Shown here: positions 60,513 to 64,000 of the stretch, one piece after another
Layout of the letters: the number at the start of each line of letters is the position of its first letter
Position numbering within the stretch: position 1 is the first letter of the stretch
NCBI GenBank assembly: GCA_963748385.1
Contig: CAVVIQ010000020.1
Location: forward strand, 124,001-188,000
Reading direction: 5' to 3'
DNA from: Rhodoblastus sp963748385
Lineage (GTDB): Bacteria > Pseudomonadota > Alphaproteobacteria > Rhizobiales > Beijerinckiaceae
Length of the DNA stretch: 64,000 bases
Position numbers and translations under genes: made by a program
The notes under the pieces: generated by a model
What the model was told of the DNA's origin: nothing
The model's input: only the letters and a program-made list of their open reading frames with translations
Databases searched by the model: none

Positions 60513-62750
60513 ATGATGCGCAAGAAGGCGCCAAAAGAGCGCATCGAGCCCATATTTTCCGACGAGGAAGACGACTACGCGCCGCCGGTGGTCGCGGAAC
60601 GCCGCGCCCCGCGCCGGAACCGCAACAAGGACCGTGAAGGAGAGCTTTCTCGCCGCAAGGAGCCGAAACGACGTCGCCGCTCGTTTCTGGGCGCCCTGTT
60701 CTATTGGGGACTGGTGTTCGCGACCTGGGGCATGATCGGGGCGGGTGGCCTGATCATCTATTACGGCGGGCAACTGCCGCATATCGATAACCTGGCGATT
60801 CCCAAACGCCCGCCCAATATCGCCATTCTCGGGGCTGACGGGAGCCTGCTCGCCAACCGCGGCGACACCGGCGGCGCGGCGATTCGCCTGGAGGAGTTGC
60901 CGCCCTATCTGCCGCGCGCTTTCATCGCCATCGAGGACCGGCGCTTTTACAGCCATTGGGGCGTTGATCCGATCGGCGTTCTCCGGGCCCTGGCCAACGA
61001 TGCGATCGGGCGGCGCGGCGTGCAGGGCGGCTCGACCCTCACCCAGCAATTGGCGAAGAACCTTTTCCTGAGCCAGGAGCGCACGCTTTCGCGCAAAATC
61101 CAGGAAGCGATCCTGGCTTTGTGGCTTGAGCGGAAATATTCCAAGGACCGGATTCTCGAACTTTACCTGAACCGGGTCTATTTCGGGTCGGGCGCCTATG
61201 GCGTGGACGCCGCCGCCGAGAAATATTTCGGCCATCCGGCTAAAGACGTGACCCTGCCCGAGGCCGCCATGCTCGCCGGACTGATGAAGGCGCCGAGCCG
61301 GCTCGCGCCGAACCATAATCCGCAAGCGGCGATCGACCGCGCCAGCGAAGTCATCACCGCGATGGCGCAGGCCGGCTTCATCACCGAAAGCGAGGCTCAG
61401 GACGCCCTCGCCCATCCCGCCCACGCCGTGCGCGGGCGGGACAGTTCGGCGGTCAATTACGCCGCCGATTATGTGATGGATGTGCTCGACGATACGATCG
61501 GGGCGATCGATGAAGACATAGTCGTCACGTCAACGATCAGTCCCGATATGCAGAAAAGCGCCGAGCGCGCCCTCGACGGCGTGCTTGACAAGGAGGGAGC
61601 CCAATATCGCGCCTCGCAAGGCGCCCTGGTGTCGATCGATCCCGCCGGCGCGATCCGCGCTCTGGTCGGCGGCCGCGACTATGAGGACAGCCAGTTCGAC
61701 CGCGCGACAGCCGCCCACCGGCAGCCCGGCTCCGCTTTCAAACCGTTCGTCTATCTGACGGCGCTGGAGCGCGGCCTGACCCCTGATACGGTGCGGGAGG
61801 ACGCCCCGATCAATATCAGAGGCTGGCAACCGGAAAACGCCAGCCACCGCTATATGGGGCAGGTCAATCTCACCACCGCGCTCGCCATGTCGCTCAATAC
61901 GGTGGCGGTGCGGCTCGGCCTTGAGGTAGGCCCGCGCGCGATCATACAGACCGCCCACCGGCTCGGGATCACGTCGAACCTTCAGTCCAACGCGTCGATC
62001 GCGCTCGGCACGTCGGAGGTGACGCCGCTCGAACTCGTCACCGCCTATGCGCCTTTCGCCAATGGCGGCATTGGCGTCCAGCCCCACATCATCACCAAGG
62101 TCCGCACGGCCGACGGCAAGCTGCTTTACGCCCGAAAGGGATCGAGCAACGGGCGGGTGATCGATCCGACCTATGTCGCGATGATGAATTCGATGCTGGA
62201 GCAGACCCTGATCATCGGCACAGCGAAACGGGCCGACCTTCCAGGCTGGCAGGCCGCCGGCAAGACCGGCACCAGCCAGGATTATCGCGACGCCTGGTTC
62301 GTGGGCTACACCAGCCAGCTCGTCACCGGGGTATGGATCGGCAACGACGATTCTTCGCCAACCAGAAGAGCCTCCGGCGCCAATCTGCCTGTCGAGATCT
62401 GGTCGCGCTACATGCGCGATGCGCTCAAGGGCATGGTGGTCGCAGGACTGCCGACCGGCGGCTGGCGCAGCGAAAGCTTATTGGGGTCGGGACCGGCCGC
62501 CTCGCTTTGGCCATTCTCGTCGCCTGCGCCGAGCCCGCCGCAGCAGCAGATGCCGCATATGGACACCAGCAATCCCTCGGCGCCTGTCGTCATTAACGGA
62601 GGCGGTTCACATCCGCCCGCGCCAACGCGACGCGCCGACAACGCCCCTATTCCGCCCGAGGACATCCCCGCGGAACCGGGAGGCCGACGCCTCCCGCCAG
62701 AGGCTGACAACCAAAACATTTTCCAGAGATTGTTTGGCGGCTTTAATTAG
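60513..62750 (+). CDS. mrcA: Penicillin-binding protein 1A (class A, transglycosylase/transpeptidase)
   Basis: This 745-residue protein has a basic cytoplasmic tail (about 1-57) and one membrane helix (58-84). A GT51 glycosyltransferase domain has catalytic Glu141 (EDRRFYSHWGVDP) and GGSTLTQQLAKN. The transpeptidase domain carries SxxK at Ser407 (PGSAFKPFVY), SLN (SLNTVAV) and KTGTS. The last 80 residues are Pro-rich. It polymerises and cross-links peptidoglycan. Two adjacent ATG codons (60513 and 60516) are possible starts. Confidence 0.95.
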   Translation: MMRKKAPKERIEPIFSDEEDDYAPPVVAERRAPRRNRNKDREGELSRRKEPKRRRRSFLGALFYWGLVFATWGMIGAGGLIIYYGGQLPHIDNLAIPKRPPNIAILGADGSLLANRGDTGGAAIRLEELPPYLPRAFIAIEDRRFYSHWGVDPIGVLRALANDAIGRRGVQGGSTLTQQLAKNLFLSQERTLSRKIQEAILALWLERKYSKDRILELYLNRVYFGSGAYGVDAAAEKYFGHPAKDVTLPEAAMLAGLMKAPSRLAPNHNPQAAIDRASEVITAMAQAGFITESEAQDALAHPAHAVRGRDSSAVNYAADYVMDVLDDTIGAIDEDIVVTSTISPDMQKSAERALDGVLDKEGAQYRASQGALVSIDPAGAIRALVGGRDYEDSQFDRATAAHRQPGSAFKPFVYLTALERGLTPDTVREDAPINIRGWQPENASHRYMGQVNLTTALAMSLNTVAVRLGLEVGPRAIIQTAHRLGITSNLQSNASIALGTSEVTPLELVTAYAPFANGGIGVQPHIITKVRTADGKLLYARKGSSNGRVIDPTYVAMMNSMLEQTLIIGTAKRADLPGWQAAGKTGTSQDYRDAWFVGYTSQLVTGVWIGNDDSSPTRRASGANLPVEIWSRYMRDALKGMVVAGLPTGGWRSESLLGSGPAASLWPFSSPAPSPPQQQMPHMDTSNPSAPVVINGGGSHPPAPTRRADNAPIPPEDIPAEPGGRRLPPEADNQNIFQRLFGGFN

Positions 62751-62833
62751 CTTCAGCAGGACGACGTCCGCCGGATTTTCATGAAACCGCCCCGAAAATG
62801 AAGCATGATCGCGTCAAATTGGGAGTTTGGAAG

Positions 62834-63178
62834 ATGCGCGGTTTTTTGTTCGTGAGCGTCGCGGCGTTCGCCGCGGGAGTGGCTTGGCATGGAGCGGCGG
62901 CGGCCGGCTCAGGAACAATCAAGGTGGCGGGCGGACAATCCTATTGGGAGGGGCCGCCGGGACCGATCACCGATCCTTATTGGACCTCCGGCCAGTACAA
63001 ATATGATCCCAACGGCTATATGGAGCGCAGCCGGTGGGATCTGGAATATCGCCCGATGACGGTGATCGGCCCTCATGCCGGCAATGAGAATTGCGTCTTC
63101 CGCCGGAGGGTCCAGATCAGCTCCTGGGATTACCAGCACCCCATCCTGCGCATCTGCCGCAAGCCGCCCGGGGATTGA
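62834..63178 (+). CDS. Small secreted protein, paralogue of the one at 11801
   Basis: This 114-residue protein has a signal peptide (about 1-23, ending GAAAA). Its mature part shares with the 11801 protein the blocks GGQSYWEGPPGPI, DPYWTSGQYKYDPNGYM, MTVIGPHAG, CVFRRRV and HPILRICR, including both Cys. GGGAG lies before ATG 62834; an earlier in-frame ATG at 62798 would block the signal peptide. It follows mrcA by 83 nt and could share its transcript. The family and function are not recognised. Confidence 0.82.
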   Translation: MRGFLFVSVAAFAAGVAWHGAAAAGSGTIKVAGGQSYWEGPPGPITDPYWTSGQYKYDPNGYMERSRWDLEYRPMTVIGPHAGNENCVFRRRVQISSWDYQHPILRICRKPPGD

Positions 63179-63184
63179 TCGCAG

Positions 63185-64000
63185 TCAGAGCGCTTCTAGG
63201 AAGCGCACCGGCTTGCCGGTGGAGGGCGTCGCCAGCTCGCCCTCCCACATGACGCGGGCACCGCGCACAAAAGTTCCGACCGGCCAGCCGGTGACGCTCT
63301 TTCCGTGATAGGGCGTCCAGCCGCAGCGTGAGGCGATCCAGGCGTCGGTGATGGTTTGGCGCCTTTTCAGATCGACGATCGTGAGGTCGGCGTCGTAGCC
63401 GACGGCAACCCGGCCTTTTCGAGCGATCTGGAACAGTCGAGCTGGGCCGGCGCTGGTCAGATCGACGAATCTCTGCAAGGTCAGGCGCCCGGCGGCGACA
63501 TGGTCGAGCATGATCGGCACCAGGGTCTGGACGCCGGTCATGCCCGAAGGGCTTTCGGGATAGGGCCTGGCCTTTTCCTCGAGCGTGTGAGGCGCATGGT
63601 CGGAGCCGAGCACGTCCACCACCCCCTGATCGAGGCCTCGCCATATCCTTTCGCGATGGCTTTTGTCCCGCACCGGCGGGTTCATCTGGATCTTCGTTCC
63701 GAGCGTCGCATATTCATCGGCCGATAGAGTCAGATGGTGGGGGGTGGCCTCGACGCTGGCGATGTCCTTGTGCTGGCTCAAAAAGTCGATCTCTTCCCCG
63801 GTCGAGACATGCAGCACGTGGATGCGGGCGCGCTCACGGCGCGCGATGGCGACCAGCCGACGGGTGCAGTTCAACGCGGTCTCCACGTCGCGCCATGTCG
63901 GATGCGAGGAAGGGTCGCCCGCGACCCGCAGATCTTTGCGCTCGTTGAGGCGATATTCGTCCTCGCTGTGAAAGGCCGCGCGGCGGCGCGCATGGCGCAA
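63185..64000 (-). CDS. pyrC: Dihydroorotase, C-terminal part (gene runs past window end)
   Basis: At least 271 residues of a type I dihydroorotase are encoded. HVLHVSTGEE and VEATPHHLTLS carry metal-binding His residues, and GSDHAPHTLEEK has the catalytic Asp. GYDADLTIVDL and FVRGARVMWEGEL end the amidohydrolase fold. It converts carbamoyl aspartate to dihydroorotate in pyrimidine synthesis. The 5' end, with the HxH motif and carbamylated Lys, lies beyond position 64000. It is convergent with the small secreted protein gene, 6 nt apart. Confidence 0.93.
   Translation of the reverse strand: MRHARRRAAFHSEDEYRLNERKDLRVAGDPSSHPTWRDVETALNCTRRLVAIARRERARIHVLHVSTGEEIDFLSQHKDIASVEATPHHLTLSADEYATLGTKIQMNPPVRDKSHRERIWRGLDQGVVDVLGSDHAPHTLEEKARPYPESPSGMTGVQTLVPIMLDHVAAGRLTLQRFVDLTSAGPARLFQIARKGRVAVGYDADLTIVDLKRRQTITDAWIASRCGWTPYHGKSVTGWPVGTFVRGARVMWEGELATPSTGKPVRFLEAL

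Noticed and set aside
1..64000. CRISPR array, insertion sequence, prophage or integrated element
   Set aside because: No regularly spaced direct repeats, transposase or integrase motifs, phage genes or tRNA-flanked att-like duplications were seen on either strand.

Overview
The window is a GC-rich, gene-dense chromosomal segment from an alphaproteobacterium, most likely of the order Hyphomicrobiales (Rhizobiales) near the Beijerinckiaceae/Methylocystaceae. This placement is an inference. It rests on the gene orders dnaX-ybaB-recR, def-fmt-truA and rph-rdgB-hemW, a DnaX that has lost most of its zinc ligands, two alphaproteobacterial-type porins and a CtrA-like site. No tRNA, rRNA, insertion sequence, phage gene or CRISPR array was seen.

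Layout. 1-9.3 kb is housekeeping: recR (5' end only), ybaB, dnaX and the SRP RNA gene ffs on the minus strand; a HIT protein and nudC; pabB/pabC for p-aminobenzoate; rmuC; and def-fmt-truA. 9.3-24.5 kb is an envelope region: two porins flank a minus-strand run of sulP, an OmpR-type response regulator, its histidine kinase, an RND pump with adaptor and outer-membrane channel, and a small protein with a duplicated cysteine module. A small secreted protein here has a paralogue at 62.8 kb. 24.7-29 kb holds glk, an exbB-exbD-tonB energiser set (tonB frameshifted), an acetyltransferase and ppa. 29-44.7 kb is mixed metabolism and repair: a DegT aminotransferase divergent from a Gfo/Idh dehydrogenase, a phosphopantetheinyl transferase, CDP-diacylglycerol pyrophosphatase, trxA, a YgiQ-type radical SAM protein, queG, nth, ogt and a frameshifted alcohol dehydrogenase.

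44.9-53.9 kb looks like a surface-glycan locus on the minus strand: two large multidomain GT2 glycosyltransferases, a methyltransferase, a GT4 enzyme, an RTX-like repeat protein and an unrecognised protein. It ends at an 829-nt AT-rich gap. 54.7-64 kb returns to core genes: rph-rdgB-hemW, an ABC-2 exporter, dnaN divergent from a class A penicillin-binding protein, and the 3' part of a dihydroorotase gene.

Three genes (fmt, tonB, adh) each appear broken by one single-base frameshift. Two of these, and possibly all three, lie at a homopolymer run. Two of the products are normally indispensable or highly conserved, so consensus errors in the assembly are at least as likely as real mutations. All calls come from reading the sequence; no database search was made.
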